From positions 512,138 to 547,403 of the forward strand of contig SZWC01000040.1 in NCBI GenBank assembly GCA_023375785.1: a DNA stretch of 35,266 bases, in the 5' to 3' direction. Below are positions 1-10,439 of the stretch, one piece after another. This DNA is from Penium margaritaceum (taxonomy: Eukaryota > Streptophyta > Zygnematophyceae > Desmidiales > Peniaceae). The translations under genes and the position numbers were made by a program. Positions within the stretch are counted from its first letter, which is position 1, and each line of letters begins with the position of its first letter. The notes below the pieces were generated by a model, which was not told where the DNA came from, did no database searches, and saw only the letters and a list, made by a program, of their open reading frames with translations.

Positions 1-799
1 CGCTGGACACATGCAAGCAGCAAATGCAGAGTCAATGACCGCCGGCAGCATGACCGCCGAGGAGGCCTGCCGATGGAGCTGAGCGCGTCGCCTGTGAGAG
101 GAGGCTCCAGCGAACTGCGAGAAGACCTCAGCGTGCGTCGGCTCCACAGGACGACACTCCATCAGCGTCGAGTCTCGCCGTCAGTCATCTGCACGCCGAT
201 GTACACAAGCCGGGAGGACACAACAGAGCACAATGAGAGATGCGAAAAAACCAACAGGCGGCCGTATGCGTAACATGGAAACAATTTGACGTGGTTCGCT
301 AGGTCTCCAACGCCTTCATGACGGAGTTCTTACATAGGATAATGCAACGCTTCGGCTCGTAGAAATGTGTTGCATATGATGGAGCCCATTGCGTCATCTC
401 AGTCCGTTGTCTGAAGGATCGTCGAAGTTTATTGAATTGCACATTCGTCCTCCTGAAACGAGTCCGTGTGTTCCACCGCATTCGTATCTGATTTTGACAG
501 CCTGTCATGTGTCACATCCTGCCGGTTTCCCGAGACGCAATGTACCTCTCCTCATGCACGGCTACCATGTGCTTCTCTCAATTGTAGTCGTACCATTCGC
601 TGGAAAACATTGTGTCATCCACATCGACAGTAGCGGCTTGTGGGGGGTTCTCGCCTTGCACTGCATTGTGGTGCATCGAAGCGTTGATTATGTTCCTCAT
701 GCCCATGGCGGCCTCGTTGACGGTGCATGCGAGACGACCGTGGGTATCCCAGTTGTATAGAGCGAATTTTTATGAACAAGGTGCCCATGATGTCTCCCA
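1..799. other. 5' flank of the MULE, no recognised gene
   Basis: I see no gene that I can support here. A 123-codon open frame at 389-760 (+) has no recognisable domain and overlaps open frames on the other strand, so it is probably chance. I could not identify a Mutator terminal inverted repeat or its usual 9-bp target duplication by eye, so the left end of the element is undefined. Confidence 0.5.
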
Positions 800-1006
800 A
801 TGGCGGGGACCACGCACTTGAGAGGCGGGGGAGCTCTCACAACGTCCTGGTTCCCACAGGACGACATCGACGACGACTTGATAGATGATCCGTGCTTGAC
901 GCGACAGACACCCACCGCCGACAATGACGATGCACCGTCCCCTGCAGTCGACGGGGCCCCACGCCCTCAAGTTGAGGGTCCTCTCAAGATGCCCCGAGTA
1001 GGCGGA

Positions 1007-1794
1007 CGTGTGCTCTCGACCAAGGGCCTGCTTGTCGGTTCTGACGATGAGGCAAAGGCAGCCGACGCCAAGGCGAAGGCTGCCGCCGCCCGCATCTCGG
1101 GCCCCACCCCGCGTGCTACCCTGAAGAAGCGGAAGGCTACGGTGGATTTCCCCGGTGGTTCAACATTCGAGAATATGGCCGCATGCAAAGCCGCAGTGGG
1201 AGAGTATGCGGTTCACAACCGCATGGCACTGAGGTGGTTGAAAAGCGACCGCACTCGCTTTGTGGAGCGGTGTAAGCAGTATGCGACGAAGAAGTGCCCG
1301 TGGATCGTTCGTGCCGGGTACAGCAAGAAGTCCAGAGCAGTCAACATCACGTCGTTCGTGGATGGCCATCTTTGTGACCCCAGCCTCGGCCGGGGTAACC
1401 NGGCGTGTGCTCTCGACCAAGGGCCTGCCCGTCGGTTCTGACGATGAGGCAAAGGCAGCCGACGCCAAGGCGAAGGCTGCCGCCGCCCGCATCTCGGACC
1501 CCACCCCACGTGCTACCCCGAAGAAGCGGAAGGCTGCGGTGGACTTCCCCGGTGGTTCAACATTCGAGAACATGGCCGCATGCAAAGCCGCAGTGGAAGA
1601 GTATGCGGCTCACAACCGCATGGCACTGAGGTGGTTGAAAAGCGACCGCACTCGCTTTGTGGCGCGGTGTAAGCAGTATGCGATAAAGAAGTGCCCGTGG
1701 ATCGTTCATGCCGGGTACAGCAGGATGTCCGGAGCAGTCAACATCACGTCGTTCATGGATGGCCATCTTTGTGACCCCGGCCTCGCCCGGGGTA
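1007..1794 (+). repeat. Direct duplication of ~391 bp around a single N
   Basis: Bases 1007-1397 recur at 1404-1794 with only scattered substitutions, separated by the N at 1401. Both copies encode the same DNA-binding block of the transposase (GSDDEAKAADAKAKAAAARIS onward). The first copy runs into the gap just where the second continues into the rest of the gene. A collapsed or unmerged haplotype overlap explains this more simply than a real tandem duplication. Confidence 0.85.
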
Positions 1795-2012
1795 ATCCCG
1801 TGCGCTCCATGAGGTGGGTTGTACGACAAATTGAGAGCACCATTGCGAAGGACCCATGTGTGAAGCCCAAGGCGCTGCAAGCGGTCGTGACAAAAGTGGC
1901 CAAGACGAAGGTCCCCTACACCACCCTTTACCGTGCGAAGAAAGTGTGCTTGGAAAAGATGTACTGAAAGAAGTCGGACTCGTGGAGCATGTTCCCAGGT
2001 TACGTGGACGAG

Positions 2013-2110
2013 GTACGTTATCCCGCAATGGTTTAGTGTACACGATTTTCAACAGCTCAGGTATGTCATACTTTAGGGACTGAACATGTGGATAATGCTG
2101 TCTCATGCAG
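2013..2110 (+). other. Intron in the MULE transposase gene
   Basis: The donor GTACGT and acceptor TGCAG bracket 98 bp. Removing them joins the PGYVDE block to the VLKVDRLAIAK block in the same frame. The intron itself carries in-frame stops. The downstream exon continues with FDRVFIAPGA, the usual lead-in to the MULE DDE domain, which supports the splice. Confidence 0.75.
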
Positions 2111-3763
2111 GTGCTGAAGGTTGACCGCCTGGCCATTGCCAAAGCCGAGAAAGACCGTGTCACGGGCGCCTTCGACCGAGTGTTCATCGCACCCGGGGCC
2201 CGCAGTTGACGTTTTGAGTACAACAGACGGGTCCTCGTCATGGATGGCACACATCTAAAGAACGGCCACAAGCAAGTACTCCTCATCATGCAATTCTTCG
2301 ACGCAAATGACAACGCCATGCCCGCTGCGTATGCCTTGGTGTCCGGGGAAGATGAGCGCAACTGGAGCTGGTTCTGTGAGTTGGTGGCAGCAACATACCC
2401 CACGGCCGCACAACATGGAACAACGGTCATGTCTGACCGCGAGAAGGGACTGGCCAACGCTGTCAAGGCCAAGCTGCCCGGGGCCACCCACACGTACTGC
2501 ACGTGGCACCTTATGCGCAACGTACAGGCCAAGTGCCAGGGCAGGTTGGGCGCACTATTCTGGAACCTGGCGCACCTGACGACGCAAACGGACTGGGACA
2601 CATGCCTGGCAGAGATGCAGCGCACAGTGCCAAGGGCAGTAGATTACCTGCTGGACGTGCATGGACAGCCCGGCATCCCGAAGGAGCACTGGAGTAGGTT
2701 GTTCTACCCAGTTTCTCGCGGAGGGCATACCACGAGCAACGCCATGGAGTCTCTGAATGGAAAGCTGGTGGAGCTTGGAAAAATGTATCCGTATCTTTGT
2801 TTCGTGAACCTGCATGCCTTTGTGCAGCAATTGTGGCACATTCGGCGCAGGATGGCACACGACGCCGAGGGCAGCGTCGCGCCTGCGCTGTACCTCAAGG
2901 TGAAGCACAAATGCAACTGCGGCAAAGAGTATTCACTCGACCTGGATGGCAAAGAGACGGGACCATGGCAAAGCGGCACATCCACGCGCCGTAACGGCTC
3001 TCCTCGTGACGTCAACCTCACCACCAAGGACTGTTCGTGTGGGCGTTGGCGGGAGTATGGGGTGCCATGCCCGCACGCATGCAGCCTACTGCTTGAGAAT
3101 GCACTAAACCCCGTAGCGTACGTTGATTTTGGCTACCTGAACCTGAGATACATGCAGACCTACAACACCCCGTTCCCATTGCCGAAGGTGCGACAGGTGA
3201 AGCCGATAGAGCCTAAGTGGAAGCAGCCAGGCCCAAGTCGTGGGCGCGGGCGGCCAGCCACAGTGCGCTTGGATAGGTATGCGAAGATGAAGAAACGGCG
3301 AATTTGTACCCGCCGTGGAAGGGAGGGCCATGTACGGCGGGCATGCCCGAACATGGAGGCCCCAAACACCGAGCAGATGGCGGCCGCATGCATCTCCGAG
3401 CTCTACGCTAAGCGTCGCATGCGGGCCTCCTGCCGGACTAACGTGGACGCCATGGGATACTCAGGGGATGAGGTGGATGATGCAACCCCTGTCGAGGAGG
3501 AGGCGGAGTCCAAGGAGGAGGAGGAGGAGGAGAAGGAGGAGGAGGAGGAGGAGGAGGCGCATGACGAGGGGAAGGATGAGGAGGGGGGGAGGGGGAAGAG
3601 GAAGAGGAGGAAGAGGGGAGGGGGGCAGGAGGTCGTCGACCCTGTCTCTGTCTCCACTGACGAGGAAGGGGTCGAGCACCATGATGCCAAAGATCGCGAG
3701 GAGGCATGGATGACCTTCCATGCTGAAGTGGACAGCATCAACCGCTCCTTTGGCCTTTGGTGA

Positions 3764-4706
3764 GTCTAGGTCAGGTTGTTTTCATTGCCATTACTCTATT
3801 TAAACTCTGCCTTCATCTTCATTCATGATGTCTAACACTGTTTTCATTCCATGTGTTTGCTTTGCACAGATCACCAACGTCCACTCTTTGAAGAGGATGT
3901 GCATGCCAGATCACATGTGGCCCGTGATTGCACTCCTGCAGTAGATTAGCTTTCAGCTGTGGTGTACTTTGGTTAGTACTGTTGATCAACTCCGCTTGAC
4001 TAAGAGTTGTAATGCCCAATGCCTGAGCTCGTGTAATCCTCCCTTCCCATGTCGAAATCAGCCTACATTCCCCTTTTGCTCAAATAATTCACAACCAGTA
4101 ACCACACATTGGATGTTTGCTTCATTGAACTATGCATCTATTGTAGTCCACAATCGCAGAAAGGTGCAAATTGTAGTGCACAATGGTGTCCTGATTTTTT
4201 TTTGCACTGTATGTACCTCAAGCAGCTACCCAGTGTACATATAGATCGTACACACATTCATTTCGTTCTCTTTGCAACAATTGTTTCGAGGAACCACAAA
4301 CATGAGTTCATGTGACCAACAAAACTTGACCGTCATGTTCCTCATGGGAGTTGGTATGACATTGGTCTGTCAGAAACTGTATTCCTATTTGTGGCCGCCA
4401 TCAAGAATAAGATATGTAGGCATATGCCACTGTTCAGCGACACACGACACAAGTCAAGTGGATGCCTACATGAGTGACGCAGAGGCAGAGGAGAGTCATT
4501 GGGAAGATGTCTTCTACGAGGGAGGAGACGAAATCATAGACACTGTTGATGCCAATGAGGACATATTCTATGATGCAATGGGATGTCAAGGATGGGAGTG
4601 ATGTGGATGCGACTTGTGCCACTGGCTCTGGCTGTGTAGTGTCCTGGATCCAAAGTGATTAGATCCAGAGTGGGTTGGGTAGTACTTCCTGAAATGAATG
4701 AACAAT
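3764..4706 (+). other. 3' flank of the transposase; possible 3' intron and an unassigned ORF
   Basis: A GTGAGT donor overlaps the transposase stop region (3760) and a pyrimidine-rich stretch ends in TTTGCACAG at 3869. This may be an intron near the 3' end, but splicing there also gives an immediate stop. A 109-codon open frame at 4272-4601 has a hydrophobic stretch (FLMGVGMTLVCQKLYSYLW) and an acidic C-terminus. I do not recognise it; it may be a transposon accessory exon, captured host DNA or chance. Confidence 0.35.
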
Positions 4707-5335
4707 GGCCATACTTGGATCATGAACATTACTCGCATGCCCATAGTAGTCACATGAATAACACTGTCGTGCCCATAGCTGTCAATGAAATACTAATGAT
4801 CTGCCCATAGTTGTCAATTACCTTTTACTTCTGTGCCCGGAAAATGTGACCAAAAAAAAAGAACTCATGCCCATATTTCTCATTGAAATAATAGTTCCAT
4901 GCCCATAGTTAGATACCCAATCATGTCAATGCAATAAAATTCGGATGCCCATACATGTGACTGAAATGTTACTCCCATACCCAGAATTGTCAATGCAATG
5001 AACCTCCGAAACCCATAGTTCTCACTGACATGATACTCACATACCTACAATTGTCAATGAAATAAACCTCGGAAGCCCATAGTTGTCATGAAGATAACAC
5101 TGACATACCCACAATTGTCAATGAAATAAAGCTCAGAAGCCAATACTTTTCAGTGACATTATACTCGCATACCCAGAATTGTAAACGCCCATACTTGTCA
5201 CTGAGATGATACTCGCATACCCCGAAGTGTTAGAGCAATAAATCTCAGATGCCCATATTTGTCTCTCAAATAATACTCGCATACCTTGGATTGTCAATGC
5301 AATAAAACTCTCATGCCTGTACTTTCATCAATGAA
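4707..5335. repeat. Degenerate 32-bp tandem array with 64-bp alternating pattern
   Basis: About 18-19 units of 32 bp follow each other. They typically begin GCCCATA or ACCCA(G/C)A and contain TTGTCA(A/C)TGAAAT. In the right-hand half two versions alternate. One begins GCCCATAGTTGTCA and ends in CTCGCAT; the other begins ACCCAGAATTGTCAATG and ends in a CTCGGAA-like form. This implies a 64-bp higher-order unit. A few units are shortened or carry insertions (around 4810-4860 and 5180). No coding function is apparent. Confidence 0.85.
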
Positions 5336-6106
5336 TGCCCACTACGGACTCGGTGGCTTGGTCCATGTCCACGTTTCCCATGGCTCGGGACAGTTGGGCG
5401 GCCTACACGGCATGGGCACTCTCAAGTTCCAAGCCATGTGCTCCGGAGTCACAGGATCTCGGGCCCATGCTGGTTCTTCATATCCCAACTCTCGGTGGCG
5501 TGCTACATTGCGGTCCCACCACTATTTCAATGCGACCCATGCCCGATGTGCCGCCCGGGGGTCCGCTACGGGAGTACCCCATCTATGATGTGCCGGACAC
5601 TTTGGACGGACGTCGTTGTCCATGTCGATCCAACGTGTGAGTCAAAGTTTGACAGTTGGAGTAAAGTTATCGCATTGTACTGACGGAGAAGCACTAAATA
5701 CACACGTTAGTACTCTTTCATAGTGCAAACCGGAACAAAAACCAGGTTCACTAGTTGAACCTGTTCGCGTGACCCTGAGTGGACATCGGCACATGCCGCC
5801 AATATCCGTTGATGGTACGTACAGCGTCGGGAAATTCCACCGTGGACCATATGTGATTTGCGATGGCCGCGTCCATTCAGCATGCATTCATTGGCGACGG
5901 CAGGTGAAGCCTCTTCTGTGCGAAGCGTAAACGTCGGCTACAGCACAACGATATCGGTCCACAAGCATGGCAAGGATAAAACAAAGAAGAGGCTGCAAAG
6001 CCAGGCTAGCAACATGCAAGGTTCGTTTACGATATGCAAGACCATGAAGACTGAATACTTCGAGCGAATAGTGGATACAGTAGACATGATTTTTGTTTTT
6101 GTGTCG
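5336..6106. other. Non-assigned stretch with two overlapping open frames
   Basis: Right after the 32-bp array, open frames at 5286-5588 and 5335-5640 (+) overlap. The second gives a proline-rich product ending PCRSNV that resembles a real protein in composition, but I cannot assign it. Another 139-codon frame (5858-6277) overlaps the 30-nt periodic block and is probably an effect of that repeat. Nothing else is identifiable. Confidence 0.3.
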
Positions 6107-6117
6107 CACAACAAAAA

Positions 6118-6265
6118 TGATGGGCACCGTTGTCATGTCGTTTCCGACAATGGACACCACATGCATGTCGGTTTCGACTTTGGACACTGCCGTCACTTCG
6201 CTTTTGAGTATGGGCACGGTGGATCTATCGACCGAAACCATGGACTCCAGAGTATTTATGCCCAT
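6118..6265. repeat. Short 30-nt periodic block
   Basis: Four to five degenerate units of 30-31 nt each begin ATGG(G/A)CAC or a close variant. In one + frame they read as a 10-residue repeat (MGTVVMSFPT, MDTTCMSVST, LDTAVTSLLS, MGTVDLSTET). There is no domain match I recognise. It could be a relic of a repetitive protein or a simple degenerate minisatellite. Confidence 0.6.
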
Positions 6266-6539
6266 CAGCTTAAATAGTTGTTGGCCGCCTAGAGTCGCTA
6301 GGGGCGGCGGTATTTTTGTACCTGTTTAAACTGGCCTAAAACCACAGTTTTAGCCGTAACTCACTGCTCGGGTGTCAAAATCACCCGCTGTGTGCACGAA
6401 AATGTGTAGAACGATGAGCTCTACGCAACGAACCCACGCAAGGTGGGTTTGCATCATCCAGACACTAATAGCAAGCAAAATAATGAAATCGGCCAATATG
6501 GCCTGTCCACGGAGAAAACTCTAGAGCACTCTAAACTAT
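6266..6539. other. Spacer before the copia fragment
   Basis: AT-rich spacer with no reading frame or repeat that I can support. The copia terminus or LTR expected near here on the - strand was not recognised. Confidence 0.4.
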
Positions 6540-6649
6540 AGTAAGAGCACCCATAAACGTACGAGTGTTGTACCAAGACATCAGCGTGTGCTTTCCACAA
6601 CAGGAAGCACACACAAAGTTGCAGGTCTCCTCATCGCACCGGTACAGGC

Positions 6650-7215
6650 TACCGGGTGCGTGGGTCTCGACCACTGAGAAAACTCCAGCAACGGCAGACC
6701 AGCCAGTCAGTGCCTCCTCCGGCTGCGACACTACCTTGGCAAGTCCAGCTGCTAGTCTTGCTGCTGGTCTTCTCCAACGGTGTCCTCGGCTTTAAGCTCC
6801 CCTGTGTCAGCCGCTGCATCTTACGCTCCAGTGGCAATGGAATCTGCTGCATTGTCCTATGAAGCTCCAGCATTGCTGTTCTCCAAAGATTTATCATCGA
6901 CCTCCACAGCCACCGGCTCCTCCTTGTGTTCAAGGAGATGGAAACACTCTTCCTACTTAAGAGAGTGCACTACATCAATGTTTTTGTTGTTGCTGAGCTC
7001 ATCAAATGTGACGTTGCGGCTGGTGATGACATCTTGCATCGGTGGGTCAAAGAGGCAGTATGCCTTGAGTGCACTCTTGTATCCAACAAATGTGCATGCC
7101 TTGCTCACGGGTCTATTTTGCTATCTTTCATTAACACAGCATGCACCAGCATGTGCGCTTTGCACCCGAACGCCTTCAGGTGTGCCACACTTGGTTTGCA
7201 CTCGCTTGATGCCTC
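6650..7215 (-). pseudogene. Copia post-integrase segment and acidic hinge
   Basis: Reading the - strand, LKAFGCKAHMLV and KACTFVGYKSALKAY appear in different frames. They correspond to the conserved FGC...GY region between integrase and reverse transcriptase of copia elements. A Ser/Glu/Ala-rich hinge follows. No RT motifs come after it, so the element is cut off near 6.55 kb. Confidence 0.75.
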
Positions 7216-7659
7216 CTACGGTGTCTTCCAGCTGCCTTTCCCCTTCAGCATTGAAAACGGGGGCATCTTTATGATGTAGCACATTGTAATCACAACCATT
7301 GTCCAGAGGATCTGTGGCAGTTTTGCATCTACGAGCATGGTCCACGCCATGGTGAGCAGTGTTTGATTGGCACGCTCCACCGCGCCATTAGATTGAGGCG
7401 TGTATGGAGTGGTTGGAAGCCACTCGATGCCTTGCTCCTTCAGCCACCCACCACAGTCCATGTACTCGCCGCAGTTGTTGCTTCGTAGCGCTTTGACCTT
7501 GCAGTCTTTCTCTCCACCGCTGCGATGTACTTTTCCAGCTGGTCCAGCACCTTGCTTTTCCGTTACAGGAAGTAGATGCATAGTACTTTGTTGCAATCCT
7601 CTGTAAAGGTTACAAAGTCCCACACACACCCAATGGACGGCGTTGTGATCGGTCCGCAC
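7216..7659 (-). pseudogene. Copia integrase core, catalytic Asp lost
   Basis: This is an rve-type integrase catalytic domain, which would insert the cDNA into the genome. The first Asp region reads TDHNAVHW near 7640. The second catalytic Asp is Asn in RSNNCGEY (codon 7477-7479, + coordinates), and the adjoining Gly is Cys. The catalytic Glu survives in NGAVERANQT (7375-7377), preceded by PYTPQS. The domain then runs into KMPPFSML. With the Asp-to-Asn change it would be inactive. Confidence 0.88.
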
Positions 7660-7710
7660 ACATCATTGTGCATGATGTTGAGAAGGTTTTTAGCCCACCA
7701 CTATCCGTCT

Positions 7711-8320
7711 TCAAACGGTTTGCGCTTTGCCATGCCCACAATACAAGGCATTCACAAGTGATTTACAGAAGTTGCTGTTGCTTCTGTTGCACCTGTGATG
7801 TCGAGACTGAAAACCATGTCGTGGTTTGCCATCTCCTGCACGTCTGCGGGCGATGAGTTCCCCAAATCCTGTGCCACAGCTGTAGGTCTGCTTCCTCCCC
7901 TTTGGCAATATTGATGGTGCGTGCTGGTTGGTCTGCTGCGTCTGCTGCCAAGGAGATGACCTTTGTTTTAGCAATGCATAGGCCTCCCTAGTGTTCACCT
8001 CGAGCACGACCTTACCACTGTCGTCCATCCGCACGACTGCACCTTTCCTGTGGAAGAGCACCTCATACCCCTTGTCCGTCAAGTGACTGACACTCAAAAC
8101 GCTGATCTGGCCAGGGACATGTTGCACATTTTGAACAGCACGCTGCACCCTTTTACCACCAACTACCACCTCCATGTCCACATCACCACGGCAAGGCGCA
8201 GGTTTGACCTTGTCGTTGGTGACCACCATGGACTTGGCAGAATTGGTGTAGTTGATGAATTCCATCTTCTTGACTTGAAAATGCTCCTCAGCACCTGAGC
8301 CAAGGCACCACCGGTTCACA
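7711..8320 (-). pseudogene. Copia retropepsin and pre-integrase region, inactive
   Basis: The frame runs from WCLGSGAEEHF to the VQHVPGQISVLSVSHLTDKG block typical of the end of a copia aspartic protease. The catalytic Asp expected in the D-S-G-A motif is Gly (LGSGAEE), so the protease is dead. Downstream, the His-rich pre-integrase zinc region appears as LWHRIWGTHRP in a shifted frame (7763-7951). A frameshift therefore lies near 7900. Confidence 0.82.
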
Positions 8321-9095
8321 ACCTTCAGGAACACCTTTGCTGTTGAGGAACACCTTCTTACCTTTGGCAACTTTTCCACCAGCCTGCGTCTTTTCCAGAC
8401 ACTCCATGGCCCAATGGCCCTCCTCGCCATAGTTATGACATGCACTCTTCTTTATTCCCTTCTTGCCATCATCCTTACCACCACCTCTCTTGCCACTGCT
8501 GCTGCCACCTTTCATTTTTGTAACTAGGACTAATGAGGATGACAATGTCTTGTGACCACTGTGATGGTACACCTTGTTACAGATGCACTAAGTAACTGCG
8601 CCATAGGTGGGATGATCCTCCTTCCAACTTCCCAATACGGTGATAAGTGGGCTCCATCTATTGGGTAGAGCCATGATGAGTGCAATCTCTGGCATCTTTG
8701 TGTCAATATCCACAACACATCATTGCATTGTAAGGGAGGAGACTCGATCTGTTGTATGGCGGAAATGACATCCTCACCCTCCTCAATGCTCATAGTCAAG
8801 AGTCGCTTCATTGCAAACATCTTGTTTTTGGGGGATGCTGATTGTTGGATGAAGCAGAGCTTTTTCATGCGCCGGCTGCTAGATCATAGCCATGGATGTG
8901 GCCCCATTGAGATTTGTGCAGCATAAAAAACAAGAGCATTAATTCCTCCGTGTTGTTTTTGGCGAGAATGTCTTCTCCTCTTCCGTTGCACTCGCACCTT
9001 GAACCTTTTTGTCCTTCACAAGTTCTAGTAATCCCTTGTGCGTGAGGTGGATCTCAAAATGCCACCGCCGCAGCCCAAACCCAGGACCACCCATA
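8288..9095 (-). pseudogene. Copia gag remnant with broken zinc knuckle
   Basis: The capsid-like region is recoverable only across stops and frame changes. Visible blocks include KKLCFIQQSASPKNK, followed by MPEIALIMALPNRW on a neighbouring frame. These fit the copia gag (UBN2-type) domain, which packages the element RNA. A basic Gly/Ser/Lys-rich stretch leads to the nucleic-acid-binding knuckle CHNYGEEGHWAMEC (8399-8440). Its second zinc-binding Cys is Tyr, which is one G-to-A change from TGT. The element cannot make an intact Gag. Confidence 0.78.
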
Positions 9096-9100
9096 TGTTT

Positions 9101-10380
9101 TTTCATGGGCGGGCACTCTAGCTTCTATGCTGAACTTGTGCTACAAACAGTCTCGAGCTGTGACGACAAAGTCTTCCAAAGTGACACACCTGTCGAGGTA
9201 CCCTTCCTAGCCCTCAAATGTGGGGAGAAGCCCGCCCTGGTCCAGGAGACCTGCCACGTCCTTTCTTTTATGGACTACGTGCCTTTGGAGCCCATTGAAG
9301 TTGAAGTCAAACCAACAGTGGTGAATCCATCCTGTCACCAATGATGGACATCCAGATTCCACCCGCCTACCACCCCAAGCTCAAATGGGGCTAGCTTTCT
9401 GAATAATCAACCAACTGAAAGCTTGAAATATCATGGCGATATCCAAGGATTCTGAATTTGCATTCAGATTAGACATCCGACTTTTCCTAGTGGTTAAACC
9501 AGGCAACCGGCACAACGACATCCATGGCATGGGCATGTTTTAACAGCTAGAAGGGTTGAATACAAAAGGATGTAGTTTTCAAGATCAAGGAAATTCAAAA
9601 TCTGTCCGACATTCTCTAGATGTGGCCAATCCACTTTTCCTTGGACAAAGTTCTGGATGGACATGGATGCCGTCTTTACTGACTATGCATCCAAGGTTTT
9701 CAAGCTTGTGTTATACAAACTTGATGCTGGAAGTAAGGGAGAACCAGCCTCACTCTTCTACCCCTCATATAACTCCGAGCTCTCAACAAACGGTTCAGGT
9801 CGAGCTCAAACCACATTGAAGAACGGTTCTCCAGTCACGTGACCGTTCGACCAACAGTCAAGTTATCACCTAACAATGTGATAGGTGTCACCCCCTCCGG
9901 CTAGTGAAAAGAAGCCATTGCTCTAGAAGTTCTGTCTTGTTCCATCTGTATATGTCAAGGATGTTCGTTGCCTCAAGTTTAATCCAGAAAAATCTCCTCA
10001 TCCTATTCTCCTTTGGCTCTGTAGTCCTCGTGGCTGTGTCCTTGCTCTGCCCTTCCTTGCTTGCTCATCCTTGTTGTTTAATCTCATCTCTTCCTCTCAC
10101 ATCCCTTCACTTCATCACTCTACTGCTTTGCTCAGTCCTGCTCACATCGACACATCAACTTCTCTCTCAATCTTCACGATCTTCCAGCATACACACGTCT
10201 CCTCTTTTCTCCTACAATCTACCTTCACCTCTGTCTCTGTTCTTGCTCCATTTCCGGACTAACTCCCAGGTCTTATTCTTGCTTCATTGCTCTTATCACG
10301 TTCCTGAGCTCATGCATGCTCTATTTCTTCTATTTGCTTTCATCACCACATGTTCCACTGATCTACTTCCTCTGACACTT
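9101..10380. other. Unassigned spacer with two weak + strand ORFs and a C/T-rich tract
   Basis: An open frame at 9009-9344 (111 codons) overlaps the copia gag on the opposite strand but continues beyond it with a protein-like composition (VSSCDDKVFQSDTPVEVPF). Another lies at 9556-9842. I recognise neither. From about 9960 to 10400 the + strand is rich in C and T, which yields a Leu/Ser-rich frame (9904-10437) that I regard as a composition artefact. No LTR was recognised. Confidence 0.3.
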
Positions 10381-10439
10381 GTTCACTTTTGCATGAGTTT
10401 TTTTTTTTTCCTAAAGGATCACGATGACTTCAAGTAAAG

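Larger units (their letters stand above)
800..3763 (+). pseudogene. MuDR/MULE-type transposase, degenerate, one intron
   Basis: This encodes a Mutator-like cut-and-paste transposase. Seen in order: a basic N-terminal linker; a DBD_Tnp_Mut-like block (FENMAACKAAVEEYA, then a CPW motif and a HLCDP end) at about 1546-1770; an intron at 2013-2110 (GTACGT...TGCAG, phase 0); the MULE DDE domain from about 2170, with Asp in MDGTHLK (2243-2245), Asp in SDREKG (2435-2437), a C-x2-H pair in CTWHL (2498-2509) and a TTSNAMESLN block; a SWIM zinc finger (CSC...CPH, 3032-3076); a CCHC knuckle lacking its second Cys (3305-3346); and a long Glu-rich then Lys/Arg-rich tail encoded by GAG-rich DNA (about 3495-3630). 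Two in-frame TGA stops (1965-1967, 2207-2209) interrupt the spliced frame, and a duplicated piece plus an N sits at 1007-1794. The longest intact stretch is 2240-3763, so a shortened transposase starting at Met 2240 would include most of the DDE core. I call it a pseudogene because of the stops; family assignment is confident, activity is not. Confidence 0.88.
6540..9100 (-). mobile_element. Ty1/copia retrotransposon fragment (gag-PR-INT, no RT)
   Basis: Reading the - strand from 9100 downwards gives the copia order: gag N-terminus (FGLRRWHFEIHLTHKG, about 9000-9095), gag core (8530-8870), CCHC knuckle (8399-8440), retropepsin (about 8000-8320), the pre-integrase region (about 7760-7910), integrase core (7216-7659) and the post-integrase segment with its FGC and FVGYKSALKAY-type blocks (about 6950-7215). 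It then runs into a low-complexity hinge and stops before any reverse transcriptase. Frameshifts and stops occur throughout. No LTRs were recognised at either end, so this is a truncated, dead copy. Confidence 0.85.

Noticed and set aside
9904..10437. 177-codon Leu/Ser-rich frame resembling a membrane protein
   Set aside because: It arises from a C/T-rich strand; there is no motif, and it touches the RT relic on the other strand.
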